Positions 22,967 through 31,853 of a DNA stretch of 32,988 nt are shown piece by piece. This stretch comes from an uncultured Clostridia bacterium (GTDB lineage: Bacteria; Bacillota; Clostridia; Peptostreptococcales; Anaerovoracaceae). A program made the translations under genes and the position numbers. The stretch spans positions 1 to 32,988 of the forward strand of contig CALDNM010000247.1 in NCBI GenBank assembly GCA_937915045.1, in the 5' to 3' direction. The notes below the pieces were generated by a model. That model did not search any database. It had not been told where the DNA came from and saw only the letters and a list, made by a program, of their open reading frames with translations. Every line of letters starts with the position of its first letter. Within the stretch, counting starts at the first letter, position 1.

Positions 22967-25072
22967 ATGGATCGAATAGCAAAAGGTGTAGTAGACCACA
23001 GAAAATTTATAATCATAATAGCCATCATATTGCTTATCCCGTCGCTTTTCGCGAACGCGAAGGTCGGGATCAACTATGATGTGCTTTCGTATCTTCCGGA
23101 TACTCTGCAGACGGTAAAAGGGCAGAATATCCTTCAGAAGGACATGGGCACAGGCGGCATTTCGATGATGCTGGTATCGGGCATGAACGACAAGGATACA
23201 GCGAAGCTCGAAAACAAAGTCAAGAATGTGAACAACGTCAAGGATGTTATCTGGTACGATGATGTCGCCGATCTCACGATGCCGAAGGAATGGATACCGG
23301 ACAAGTATTACAAGGCGTTCAATTCGGGCGATACGACGATGATGGCCGTCTTCCTCAAGACACCGATGTCGTCGAACGAGTCGATAGCGGCAGTCCAGCA
23401 GATACGCCGCATCACGGGTACGCAGCGCCTGCTTTCAGGGACGTCGGCATTCGTGACAGATCTTAAAGGCATATGCGACAAGGAAGAACCTATATATGTA
23501 CTTATCGCTGTCATCCTCGCGTTCATAGTGCTCGCGGTGTTCATGGATTCATGGATCACGCCGGTACTGATACTGGCCGGGATAGGCATAGAGATAATGT
23601 ACAACCTCGGGACGAATATTTTCATGAACGATGTTTCATTCATCACTCAGGCGATCGCTTCGGTGCTCCAGCTCGGTGTCACGATGGACCTTTCGATATT
23701 CCTCGTGAACGCCTACCGGGAACAGCAATTGACGTATGACGATAAAAAAGAAGCCATGCGGCACGCCATCGTGAAGACCGCGAGCGCCATCGGAGGCAGC
23801 GCGCTGACACTGATGGCCGGATTCATCGCGATGTGCTTCATGACATTCACGCTCGGCATGAACATGGGCATAGTCATGACGAAGGGCGTCGTGTTCGGAG
23901 TGCTCGGCACATTCACGATACTTCCTTCACTTATACTCATATTCGACAAGGCGATAGTGAAGACGACACACGTGACGTTCCACATGAGATTCGGAGCGCT
24001 TTCACGCTGGGTCACGGGACACCGCAGAGTCATCATCGCGATATTTGTATTACTGCTTCTTCCGGCGTACTTCGGGCAGTCGCACGCGCAGGTGTATTAC
24101 GACCTTCAGTCGACACTGCCGGACACGTACGGATGCAGACAGGCGTCGATCAAGCTAAGCAAGGATTTCGATCTGAACACTACTCATGTAGTAATGGTGA
24201 ATAAGAATGTCAAGTCGAGTGATATGTACGCGATGACGAATCAGATCAATGATCTGGACGGTGTGAGCAGCACTCTCGGTGAGGGGTCGCTTCTCGGCCC
24301 GTCGGTGCCGGAGGAGTTCATCCCGGGAAATGTCACGTCGATGCTCAAGGGCGGGAATTACCAGATGCTGATGGTCAATTCCAAATACAAGGTCGCGACG
24401 AGCAAGTGCGATACGCAGATCACGCAGATAAATAATATCGTACATAAATACGATTCAAAGGGCATGGTCATCGGCGAAGGTCCGCTGACGAAAGACCTGA
24501 TAAAGCTGACAGACAAGGACTTCAAGGTCGTGTCGATAATATCGATACTGATGATATTCGTCATACTGGCGTTCGTGCTGCGATCGGGGTCGCTGCCATT
24601 CATACTTGTGGCGGTCATCGAGTGCGCGGTGTTCATCAATCTGGGCATCCCGTACTTCACGGGCACAAAACTCCCGTTCATCGCTTCGATCTGCATCGGG
24701 ACCATACAGCTTGGCTCGTGCGTGAACTACGCGATACTGATGACGACAAGGTACCGGTCAGAACGATACTCCGGGAAGGACCGGCGAACTGCTGTTGAGA
24801 TAGCTCATTCGACTTCGGTCACATCGATCATCATGAGCGCGACCGGATTCTTCGCGGCCACTATCGGCGTAGCGATCTATTCGGACATCGGGATCATAAG
24901 CTCGATCTGCTTCCTCCTCGCGAGGGGCGCGCTGCTCAGCGCGGCGATGGTAATATTCGTACTGCCGGCGATGCTGATGGCGTTCGACAAATTGATAATC
25001 AAGACGAGCAAGGGGTTCATCAACAAAGAGCACCCGGAAATATATTTAATGAATGACGCAAAAAGCGCGTAA
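22967..25072 (+). CDS. MMPL/RND-family membrane exporter
   Basis: A 701-residue RND-superfamily permease of the MMPL type, expected to export lipids or other hydrophobic compounds using proton-motive force. It has the two-fold RND layout: a helix at 17-35, an extracytoplasmic domain ('GINYDVLSYLPDTLQTVKG'), and five helices including 'QLGVTMDLSIFLVNAYRE' with the conserved Asp. A second copy follows, where the matching helix reads 'IQLGSCVNYAILMTTRYR' and lacks the acid. The start is ambiguous. AAAGGAG lies 14 nt before the ATG at 22967, an unusually long gap, while an in-frame ATT at 22958 has ideal spacing. The gene is followed 45 bp later by a secreted LxxG-repeat protein; the pair recurs in Firmicutes. 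TetR at 27080 is the likely regulator. Confidence 0.87.
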   Translation: MDRIAKGVVDHRKFIIIIAIILLIPSLFANAKVGINYDVLSYLPDTLQTVKGQNILQKDMGTGGISMMLVSGMNDKDTAKLENKVKNVNNVKDVIWYDDVADLTMPKEWIPDKYYKAFNSGDTTMMAVFLKTPMSSNESIAAVQQIRRITGTQRLLSGTSAFVTDLKGICDKEEPIYVLIAVILAFIVLAVFMDSWITPVLILAGIGIEIMYNLGTNIFMNDVSFITQAIASVLQLGVTMDLSIFLVNAYREQQLTYDDKKEAMRHAIVKTASAIGGSALTLMAGFIAMCFMTFTLGMNMGIVMTKGVVFGVLGTFTILPSLILIFDKAIVKTTHVTFHMRFGALSRWVTGHRRVIIAIFVLLLLPAYFGQSHAQVYYDLQSTLPDTYGCRQASIKLSKDFDLNTTHVVMVNKNVKSSDMYAMTNQINDLDGVSSTLGEGSLLGPSVPEEFIPGNVTSMLKGGNYQMLMVNSKYKVATSKCDTQITQINNIVHKYDSKGMVIGEGPLTKDLIKLTDKDFKVVSIISILMIFVILAFVLRSGSLPFILVAVIECAVFINLGIPYFTGTKLPFIASICIGTIQLGSCVNYAILMTTRYRSERYSGKDRRTAVEIAHSTSVTSIIMSATGFFAATIGVAIYSDIGIISSICFLLARGALLSAAMVIFVLPAMLMAFDKLIIKTSKGFINKEHPEIYLMNDAKSA

Positions 25073-25117
25073 AGCGGCGCTTTAGATAAAAGGAGAAACA
25101 AGGAGCTGAGTGTAGTA

Positions 25118-26932
25118 ATGGAGAGAATTAGACAGTCGAAAATTTTGATATGGGCCGTGGCTGTGATCACCGCGGCAGTAATGCTCACGCCTGCGACGGC
25201 GCTGGCTTCGAGCAGCACACAGATCACGAAGGATGAGACGGTATACGTCATACAGGACGCGAACGGCAATGCTGAGAAAACGCTGGTAAGCGACTATCTC
25301 AACAACAGCCCGCAGCTTTCGAACATTTCGGACGCGACAAATCTAAGCAATATAGAGAACGTCAAGGGCGATGAGAAATACACGAAGAGCGGAAGTGACA
25401 GTTTGTCATGGGCGGCCAAAGGGAAGAGCATATATTACCGCGGCACGTCATATCAGCAGACACCGATCACTATGAGTATTGATTATTACCTCGACGGTGT
25501 GAAGATGACACCGAAGCAGATCAAAGGCAAGAGCGGAGATCTCGAGATAAAGATCAATTACACGAACAACGCGAAGTCGGGAGACGTGTATGTGCCGTTC
25601 TTTGTGGCGAGTGTCCTCGTTATGAAGGACGATCAGTTCACTGATGTCAAGATCGACAACGGCAAGGTCATCGATGATGGTGACAAGCAGATGGTCGCCG
25701 GCGTTACGATGCCGGGACTGAGTGACAGCCTCGGTGTTTCGAGCAGCAAGCTCGACATCCCTGAGTCGCTGGATATAACGGCGCAGGTAAGTGATTTTTC
25801 GCTGGATACGATCGTAACGGTCGCGGCGAATAACCTGTTCGACAATATGGATCTTAGCGGTGTCAGCAGCCTTTCGGGACTCGACAAGCAGATAAATAAA
25901 CTGGATAAATCGGCGCAGACCCTCGTCAAGGGCTCCGTAAAGATAGCGAAGGGAACGCAGGAAGCTTACGACGGCAGCAAGAAACTGTACGCCGGCAGCA
26001 GCACTCTCTCGACGAATATGAGCAAGCTTTCGCTCGGCCTCGAGACCGCGCAGAAGGGCACCAAAGCTCTGGACACCGGCCTCGGCGACCTGCAGACCGG
26101 CATGGGAACGCTTTCGAGCAAACTCCCGGCACTGACGAGCGGGATAGCGAGCCTTGACTCTGGGATGAACTCGACGACAGGACTGAAGAACTCTGTTGAT
26201 GCGTATACAGGCGGAGTTGATACTGCCAGGAGCGAGATACTTAAAGTGTATGACACGACGCTGACAGATTATAAAACAGCGGCTTATACTTATCAGCAGA
26301 GCGGAGATACTGCCGCAAAGGCAAAGATGGAAACTTTATCGAAAGTGCTGTTCGGTGATGGCGGGTCCTCTAATGACGTAAAAGAAGGCAGTCTGGCGTA
26401 CAGCGCCGGAGTGATCAACAAGACAGTGAGCGGCAAACAGGATGATTTCACATCGACTGATACCGCGAACAGTTCCGCGCTTAGAAAGGGCGTATCTGAC
26501 GCGGCAGCAGGAGCGGCGCAGCTTAACGCAAGTGTACCGACTCTGACGCAGGGATTATCCAGTCTCGCGACAGGTGTGAACAACGCCAAGAGCGGAGCGG
26601 ATCAGCTGCTTACAGGAATAGATTCAGCTTACGGCGGGAGTGTCCAGCTCACAGCAGGGACAAAGAATCTGCAGAGCGGAGCCAAGAACCTCGTGAGCGG
26701 TGAGAAGACTCTCGCGTCCGGAACGAGCGAGCTCGCGCAGGGCATGAGCCAGTTCTACGATCAGGGCATCGCGAAGATCGTCAAGCTTTATAACGGCGAC
26801 ATCAAGACCGTCGTGAAGAGGCTGCAGGATCTGTCGACAGCTTCACAGAATTATACTACATTCACGAAGCTCGCCAACAACACGAAGGGCGATGTCAAGT
26901 TCCTATACAGGACAGACGCCATCGGCGAGTAA
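25118..26932 (+). CDS. Secreted xxxLxxG heptad-repeat protein (YhgE/Pip-like), MMPL partner
   Basis: A 604-residue exported protein with a signal sequence (basic N-terminus, hydrophobic 10-29, 'ALASSS' cleavage region). Residues 100-250 form a beta-rich domain. Residues about 270-365 and 465-560 carry LxxG-type repeats such as 'AGSSTLSTNMSKLSLGLETA', 'LDTGLGDLQTGMGTLSSKL' and 'SGEKTLASGTSELAQGMSQF', the signature of YhgE/Pip-type proteins that form long coiled rods. Unlike YhgE itself it has no C-terminal membrane helices and ends in a polar tail. It lies 45 bp after the MMPL gene and ends before a shared terminator, suggesting an envelope-spanning partner of the exporter. AAGGAG is 12 nt from the ATG, again a long gap. 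Confidence 0.82.
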   Translation: MERIRQSKILIWAVAVITAAVMLTPATALASSSTQITKDETVYVIQDANGNAEKTLVSDYLNNSPQLSNISDATNLSNIENVKGDEKYTKSGSDSLSWAAKGKSIYYRGTSYQQTPITMSIDYYLDGVKMTPKQIKGKSGDLEIKINYTNNAKSGDVYVPFFVASVLVMKDDQFTDVKIDNGKVIDDGDKQMVAGVTMPGLSDSLGVSSSKLDIPESLDITAQVSDFSLDTIVTVAANNLFDNMDLSGVSSLSGLDKQINKLDKSAQTLVKGSVKIAKGTQEAYDGSKKLYAGSSTLSTNMSKLSLGLETAQKGTKALDTGLGDLQTGMGTLSSKLPALTSGIASLDSGMNSTTGLKNSVDAYTGGVDTARSEILKVYDTTLTDYKTAAYTYQQSGDTAAKAKMETLSKVLFGDGGSSNDVKEGSLAYSAGVINKTVSGKQDDFTSTDTANSSALRKGVSDAAAGAAQLNASVPTLTQGLSSLATGVNNAKSGADQLLTGIDSAYGGSVQLTAGTKNLQSGAKNLVSGEKTLASGTSELAQGMSQFYDQGIAKIVKLYNGDIKTVVKRLQDLSTASQNYTTFTKLANNTKGDVKFLYRTDAIGE

Positions 26933-27051
26933 GCTCGCGAGATTAATCGAGCAGGATCGCACGATAGATCGAGCCAAACCGCATTATACATCCAACAGGA
27001 GCGGCGATTGATAAAAAAGGAAACAAGAACAACAACTCAGCATAACTGGAG

Positions 27052-27081
27052 AGCACTAGGCGTTCGCGCTTGGTGCTTTTC
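27052..27081 (+). terminator. UUCG-tetraloop terminator after the MMPL operon
   Basis: AGCACTAGGCG and CGCTTGGTGCT form an 11-bp stem with G-U pairs around TTCG, followed by TTT. It touches the last codon of the convergent TetR gene at 27080. Confidence 0.8.
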
Positions 27082-27697
27082 AGCTATTGCCCCTGTCTTC
27101 GATCGGCACAGGCTTGTAATGGATGTCCGTTATATCCAGTACAGACCAGATGATTTTAGTGATCAGCATCGCGATCTGCTCTTTCTGAGTGGCCATGTGG
27201 GTCTTGCCCCACCTGCTCAGGATGGTGCTGGAAACAGCGACCGCGAGATCTTTTTTATAGTCACCCAAATAATCTATCTGAGCAATATTCAGGACTTTGC
27301 TGAGGCGAGTGTAGAACGCGGCCGACATCTTGCGATAAAAAGAAGAACTGGTCTCGTTGTTCGATATCAGCAAAAAGAACGAAGGATGCTCTTCTATATA
27401 TGTAAGAAGAGGAATAAGATGCGGAAGAGGCAAGTTCTTGCGCTTGCTTTCTTCCATCGACTCCGGAGTTATGAGGTCGGTATAAACCCGCAGATCATCT
27501 ATGACCTGGTCCTCGTAACTCTCGAGAAGGTCGTATTTATCGCAGTAATGCAGATAGAATGTCCCTCGGTTTATCATGGCTTTGTCAGTGATGTCCTTTA
27601 TCGTTATTTTCTCGAATGGCTTTTTCTCGAGAAGATCGAAGAAAGCCTGCTTTATAAGTAATTTCGTTTTCGTTACGCGGAGATCTTCCTTTTTCAT
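27080..27697 (-). CDS. TetR-family transcriptional regulator
   Basis: A 205-residue DNA-binding repressor. The N-terminal helix-turn-helix (about 10-55) has the TetR pattern 'IKQAFFDLLEKKPFEKITIKD' and 'INRGTFYLHYCDKYDLLE'. The C-terminal half is helical, with 'YIEEHPSFFLLI' and 'LSRWGKTHMATQKEQIAMLI', matching the DhaS-like C-terminal family often found near YhgE-like genes. It is convergent with the MMPL/LxxG operon, which it probably controls. The ATG at 27697 and an in-frame GTG at 27701-27703 are both possible; AAGGG is closer to ideal for the GTG. The 5'UTR contains four short direct repeats that may be its own operator. Confidence 0.85.
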   Translation of the reverse strand: MKKEDLRVTKTKLLIKQAFFDLLEKKPFEKITIKDITDKAMINRGTFYLHYCDKYDLLESYEDQVIDDLRVYTDLITPESMEESKRKNLPLPHLIPLLTYIEEHPSFFLLISNNETSSSFYRKMSAAFYTRLSKVLNIAQIDYLGDYKKDLAVAVSSTILSRWGKTHMATQKEQIAMLITKIIWSVLDITDIHYKPVPIEDRGNS

Positions 27698-27725
27698 GAT
27701 CACATTTCCCTTTACTATTCATTTC

Positions 27726-27796
27726 AGATAAACTTTTGCTTCAGATATCCTTTGCTTAAAATCTATCTTTTGCTTTAGATATACTTATCGCTTCGA
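27726..27796 (-). repeat. Four 16-18 bp direct repeats in the tetR leader
   Basis: On the minus strand the core AAGCAAAAGnTATAT(C)T recurs four times, marked on the plus strand by GCTT at 27738, 27754, 27772 and 27790 (spacing 16, 18 and 18 bp). They lie between the promoter and the start codon. Autoregulatory TetR binding is possible, though TetR operators are usually palindromic. Confidence 0.6.
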
Positions 27797-27798
27797 TT

Positions 27799-27827
27799 AT
27801 TATAACAGACTGGTGTATTATAATCAA
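27799..27827 (-). promoter_or_regulatory. Promoter of tetR
   Basis: On the minus strand TTGATT (27827-27822) and TATAAT (27804-27799) are 17 bp apart. The leader to the start codon is about 95 nt. Confidence 0.65.
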
Positions 27828-27835
27828 CGCATGAC

Positions 27836-28035
27836 CATTAACTTTCGTGCTTCGAGTTTAGAACTTCGATCTTCGCTCTTAGAACTTGGATCTTCGAGCT
27901 TTGAACTCCGGACTTCGCACTTAGAACTCCGAGTTTCACGCTTCCCTCTCTGAACTTCGGATTTCGCACTTAGAACTCCGAGTTTCACGCTTCCCTCTCT
28001 GAACTTCGGATTTCGAGTTCCGAGTTTCGGGTCAA
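27836..28035. repeat. Degenerate minisatellite with a perfect 49-bp tandem duplication
   Basis: The region consists of variants of GAACTTCG and ACTTAGAACTCCGAG. Inside it, 27914-27962 is repeated exactly at 27963-28011. An 80-codon minus-strand frame (27824-28066) crosses it, giving an (S/K/E/R)-rich repeat peptide, but it has no ribosome binding site and its sequence simply reflects the repeat, so I do not call a gene. Confidence 0.75.
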
Positions 28036-28226
28036 GGGCTTGAAAGTCGTGCCATGTGGGGACCATGGCAGGTAAAAGTCACAATAAATACGCCATTCTT
28101 TAAGTTCGGAGTTTTTGAATGTGGCAAATTTACCTATACTAGGGAAAATGTCACAAAAAATGGTGGGCTGCAGGCGTTGCGCCGGCGAATAATGAGTGAA
28201 ATCACTCCCAAAAGCCGATTTGAAAG

Positions 28227-28385
28227 AGTGTCAAACCCGCAAACTCGCAAGAAATTGTGACATTTAAGGCTATGATCACTAATGTGGCAACGCAGAGCAA
28301 ATCACAATCAAATATAAAGTGTCAAACCCGCAAACTCGCAAGAAATTGTGACATTTAAGGCTATGATCACTAATGTGGCAACGCA
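28227..28385. repeat. Two identical 68-bp direct repeats, 23 bp apart
   Basis: 28227-28294 and 28318-28385 are identical. Each contains AAATTGTGACATTT and AATGTGGCAA. A related AATGTGGCAA (28118) and an inverted AAAATGTCAC (28145) lie upstream, so the repeat family extends over about 28070-28385. GAAAATGTCAC is shared with the IS ends at 71-1530, hinting at an old IS end. Two units are too few and too long for CRISPR. Confidence 0.75.
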
Positions 28386-28410
28386 ACTTCTATTTGCAAA
28401 GCTGCCGCAG

Positions 28411-28450
28411 CATAAAAATACCCTCTTTACCGGGCAGCCGGTAAAGAGGG
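28411..28450 (-). terminator. Terminator of the LtaS-like gene
   Basis: A perfect 13-bp stem (28438-28450 with 28421-28433) has a 4-nt loop; on the minus strand it is followed by TATTTTTATG. It lies 37 bp beyond the stop codon. Confidence 0.9.
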
Positions 28451-28486
28451 CACATATAAACATTGAAGGTGGATCCTGATACTATG

Positions 28487-31165
28487 TTATTTAGCCAGGT
28501 AGAAGAAGTTTCCGACTCTGTTCTTGTAGTCTACCAGGTTGTTGTACTGGATCTTCTTGTATTCGTTCAGGTACTTCGTGTACTTCGATTTCTGATCAAG
28601 ATCATAAGTCTTGCCGTTCGCGCCCTTGTAGCATATCGATGTGACGACAGGGACTTTTTTATAGAGATCAAGCAGGTACTTGTTGTAACCTGTCAGCTGC
28701 TGGTTTGTGACCTTCGCGAGATAAGACGACAGGTAGTTCGCGCTGATGTCCAGGTTCGACTTCGACTTGATGCTGTAGTTTGCCCAGATCATCACAGGTA
28801 CATGGTACTTCTTCTCAGTCTCCTTGAGGGAGAGCTGCGATGACGACTTGCCGTAAATACTGTTGTAGAAAGAATCACCGACCCTCGGCTGGTGGTCACC
28901 GAACATTACTATAACTGTAGGCTGATCGACCTTCTTGTAATACGTGATCAGCTGCTCGAGCGCTTCATCCGATTTCTTGATCAGATTGATATACTGCTCC
29001 GCCTGCTCCTCACGCGCGTTGTCGTCAGTGATCGAAACTTCCTTTTGTACAACGCCGTCAGATACTTTGTATGCCGCGTGGTTCTGTATAGTAACGTTGA
29101 ACATATAGAACGGCGAGTTCGAGTTTTTCGCCTTTGCCGCAGTGTAGTATTTCTCGATCTGCTTGAAATCGTACTTGTCAGATACATAGGATCTGAGGTA
29201 ATCAGGATTTTTGAGATCTTCGAGCGAGATAAATTTGCTGAACCCGAGCAGAGGGTATACATTTGACCTGTTGTATGAAGTCGACATGCCCGGATGGAAC
29301 GCTATGTTTCCGGTGTATCCCGAAGACTTCAGATTCTGTGTGAACGACGGGCTGCTCGTTTTTATCATATTGTTGTAAGGTATCGATCTGAACGGTATGA
29401 ACTGCATCGTGTTGCCGGTCAGGAATTCGAACTCAGTATCAGCCGTGCCGCCGCCGAATACCGACGTATGCATGTAGCCCTTGATCGTGTTTTTCTTCAG
29501 GCTGTGGTAGAACGGCATATAGTCGCCCGATGTCTTGAAGTCACCGACAGCTTTGAGATCCGAGAACGATTCGTTCATGATGACGATCACATTCGGGCTC
29601 TTTGTAGTAGTCTTCGTCTTAGTCTTTACTTTATCTGATTTATATTTGGACGTTATGTCCTTCACGCTGCTCACCGAATAACCGGACGGCTTCTTTATAT
29701 GAGAGCCATTGACCGTGATAACAAATGAAAGAGCGTAGCCGTATTTATGATAACTGCTTTTCGGATTGAAGCCGGAAACAAAAATGTTTCTGTGGTTCAG
29801 GAACTGCGTCGAAGTCACCATGTAGGTGAACGACCCGCACCAGACGAAAAGAACGATAAGCACAGCGAGCCTCTTTTTCAGAGCGAGGCCTTTGTATGTG
29901 CGGAGCGATGCCGTGATGCAGCAGAATATCGCGGTGAGCATTATCGCCCAGAGACACGATTTGCCGAACACCAGCGTATAGCTCGCGGCCACATCCTTGG
30001 CCGTACCGATAGAAGCGAAATCCGTCGCCATCAGAGGACAGTCGCGGAACTGTATCAGCATATAATTCGCGAACGCGAAGACGAACGACACCAGCATCGT
30101 AAAGATGGCGGTCTCCTTCGTCCTGTTCAGGATAGTATAGAGCAGCCACCAGATCGCGCCGATGATGGCCATATTCAGCAGCCCCGGCAGCGAGAAAAGC
30201 CTCGTGACGAACCCGAGTGTACGCGCGCCAGCGCTCTTCGATATCATGAAATACGCGGCGAGCGGAGTCGCGACGAAGATGATCCGAAGCAGTAATACAT
30301 TCAGATCGAAAGTCTTTTTCCCTTTCCTTCTGCGCCTTTCCGTGAGCATTTCACTGAGCCTTCCTATCGGAAGAAGGATGAACAGGATCGCGAGAAGAGT
30401 AGCGACAGTGAATGTCGCGAATACGAATATATTGAAATGCAGATAGCGGACGACCGAGAACAGCCTCTGCTGCCCCATGTCCCTGCCGTCTACTTTCAGA
30501 GTGCTGCTGTCAGTGTATTTCTGATCGCCGAGATAAATACTGAAACCCGCGTCGGAAGAGATGTTCTTCGACGTGATCGAAATAGTATATGTGTCGCCTT
30601 TATTTATATCTATGCCTTTTTTCTCACTTGCCGTTATTTTTTTATTAGTAACGATCTTATTCGAGGCGAGCTTTTCCGTGTTGCCGTTGAAATCGAATCT
30701 CGTGACCGAATCATTCGCTATGAGATTGGCGTCGAGCGATGAATCGCAGATCTTCTTCCCGCTCTTGTCGAATATCTTGACCGAGATACTGCCATCTGCC
30801 GTATAGTTCTTTGGATTATTAAAAACCAGATTGACATTGTTGATCTTGCTGTCTTCAGCAGTGAACGTCTGAGTGACAGTATGACTGCCCTTCAGGGATA
30901 TTTTACTTTTAGGCATGACTCTCGAGCCATACTTATCTGTGTCAGTCTTCGCGAGTGAGTTGTCGTCCTGCATCTCGAGCACCTCTTCGCTGGACAATCC
31001 TTTGTACTGCTCGCCGTTGAAGTAACTCTGCCCGATAAGGAAATTATCTTTCTGGAAGAAAATGAATACGAGGCAGGCGATCAGAATGAGGATGAGGATG
31101 AGTTTTTTGATCCCGAATTCTCCTCTGACGCTGGATAATATAGAATGATCGTTGATAGTTTTCAT
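28487..31165 (-). CDS. LtaS-like phosphoglycerol transferase (alkaline phosphatase superfamily)
   Basis: An 892-residue membrane enzyme that probably transfers phosphoglycerol or a related group at the cell surface, as lipoteichoic acid synthases do. TM1 lies at about 20-38. An unusual extracytoplasmic beta-rich insert follows (about 45-240). Further helices span about 245-455, and the sulfatase-like catalytic domain runs from about 520. Catalytic features are 'VIMNESFSD' (metal Glu), T574 in 'GGGTADTEFE' (nucleophile), 'FHPGMSTSYNR' and 'MFGDHQPRVGD' (metal site). The start is the ATG at 31165 with AAGAGAG 9 nt upstream; an in-frame codon at 31213 coincides with the predicted transcription start. 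Classical LtaS (about 650) lacks the large insert, so the acceptor polymer may differ. It has its own promoter and terminator. Confidence 0.87.
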   Translation of the reverse strand: MKTINDHSILSSVRGEFGIKKLILILILIACLVFIFFQKDNFLIGQSYFNGEQYKGLSSEEVLEMQDDNSLAKTDTDKYGSRVMPKSKISLKGSHTVTQTFTAEDSKINNVNLVFNNPKNYTADGSISVKIFDKSGKKICDSSLDANLIANDSVTRFDFNGNTEKLASNKIVTNKKITASEKKGIDINKGDTYTISITSKNISSDAGFSIYLGDQKYTDSSTLKVDGRDMGQQRLFSVVRYLHFNIFVFATFTVATLLAILFILLPIGRLSEMLTERRRRKGKKTFDLNVLLLRIIFVATPLAAYFMISKSAGARTLGFVTRLFSLPGLLNMAIIGAIWWLLYTILNRTKETAIFTMLVSFVFAFANYMLIQFRDCPLMATDFASIGTAKDVAASYTLVFGKSCLWAIMLTAIFCCITASLRTYKGLALKKRLAVLIVLFVWCGSFTYMVTSTQFLNHRNIFVSGFNPKSSYHKYGYALSFVITVNGSHIKKPSGYSVSSVKDITSKYKSDKVKTKTKTTTKSPNVIVIMNESFSDLKAVGDFKTSGDYMPFYHSLKKNTIKGYMHTSVFGGGTADTEFEFLTGNTMQFIPFRSIPYNNMIKTSSPSFTQNLKSSGYTGNIAFHPGMSTSYNRSNVYPLLGFSKFISLEDLKNPDYLRSYVSDKYDFKQIEKYYTAAKAKNSNSPFYMFNVTIQNHAAYKVSDGVVQKEVSITDDNAREEQAEQYINLIKKSDEALEQLITYYKKVDQPTVIVMFGDHQPRVGDSFYNSIYGKSSSQLSLKETEKKYHVPVMIWANYSIKSKSNLDISANYLSSYLAKVTNQQLTGYNKYLLDLYKKVPVVTSICYKGANGKTYDLDQKSKYTKYLNEYKKIQYNNLVDYKNRVGNFFYLAK

Positions 31166-31219
31166 AAATAAATGCTCTCTTTTCTTAGTGATAAATGGCG
31201 CTCTTGGCACCAATTTTAA

Positions 31220-31248
31220 AGTTTATTACATATGATATGTGGTGTCAA
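31220..31248 (-). promoter_or_regulatory. Promoter of the LtaS-like gene
   Basis: On the minus strand TTGACA (31248-31243) and TAAACT (31225-31220) are 17 bp apart, leaving a leader of about 48 nt. An overlapping TTGACG lies just upstream. Confidence 0.6.
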
Positions 31249-31288
31249 ACGTCAAAAGCGCATTTTATACATTATGACATTTTTGTTA

Positions 31289-31846
31289 TCACGTTCGGCC
31301 GCGCGCAGCCTCGGCAGCCTCCCATTCCGAACGGAACAGAGAGTAGCACAGGACATCACGGAGCGTACCGTCGTAGATCTTGAACGCGCGCCTCAGCTTT
31401 CCTTCATATATAAAGCCCAGCTTCTCGATGACCCTCCGAGACCGCCTGTTATCGGGGCCCGTAGTGATCGTGACGATCTCGAGGCCGAGATCCGTGAACG
31501 CGTATTCGAGCACAGCGGTACCGGCCTCGGTCATAAGACCGCGTCCCCAGTAGTCCTTCGCCATCGAATAGCCGAGCTCCATGCTCCTGATGCCCGGACG
31601 CCTCGCGTCGGGTTCGAGGCCGATGCTCCCTATAGCACGCCCGGTCTCCTTATCGACGATCTTCCATGTATCGTTCGGAAGGAATATCTGTCTGATACGC
31701 ATCTTCGATTCACGTATGTTTTTATGCGGCGCCCATCCGGCGTTCGGACCGACATCAGGATCCTGCGCGTAGGCGAACAGATCCGCCGCGTCCTTCCTGA
31801 CACTCCATCTCTCGAGCCTGAGCCGCTCAGTTTCAAGTGTTTTCAT
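31289..31846 (-). CDS. GNAT acetyltransferase, RimJ/RimL-like
   Basis: A 185-residue acetyl-CoA-dependent N-acetyltransferase of the RimJ/RimL type. 'METERLRLERW'-like residues open the protein (MKTLETERLRLERW), followed by 'IGSIGLEPD', 'ELGYSMAKDYWGRGLMTEA' (acetyl-CoA loop) and 'NRRSRRVIEKLGFIYEGKLR'. I choose ATG 31846 because the family normally begins here. The extended -10 box ends only 7 nt upstream of this ATG and there is no ribosome binding site, so the mRNA is probably leaderless. A longer frame from 31921 would run through the promoter. The substrate (ribosomal protein or small amine) is unknown. Confidence 0.83.
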   Translation of the reverse strand: MKTLETERLRLERWSVRKDAADLFAYAQDPDVGPNAGWAPHKNIRESKMRIRQIFLPNDTWKIVDKETGRAIGSIGLEPDARRPGIRSMELGYSMAKDYWGRGLMTEAGTAVLEYAFTDLGLEIVTITTGPDNRRSRRVIEKLGFIYEGKLRRAFKIYDGTLRDVLCYSLFRSEWEAAEAARGRT

Positions 31847-31853
31847 ACGTTCG

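Noticed and set aside
26933..27051. Small gene between the LxxG protein and the terminator
   Set aside because: The long plus-strand frame from 27008 runs antisense through tetR and has no protein-like features; nothing else is coding here.
27824..28066. 80-codon minus-strand frame encoding an (S/K/E)-rich repeat peptide
   Set aside because: The frame just follows the minisatellite, has no ribosome binding site and overlaps the tetR promoter.
28227..28385. Possible CRISPR array
   Set aside because: Only two units of 68 bp with one 23-bp spacer, and no cas genes nearby; unit length is outside CRISPR norms.
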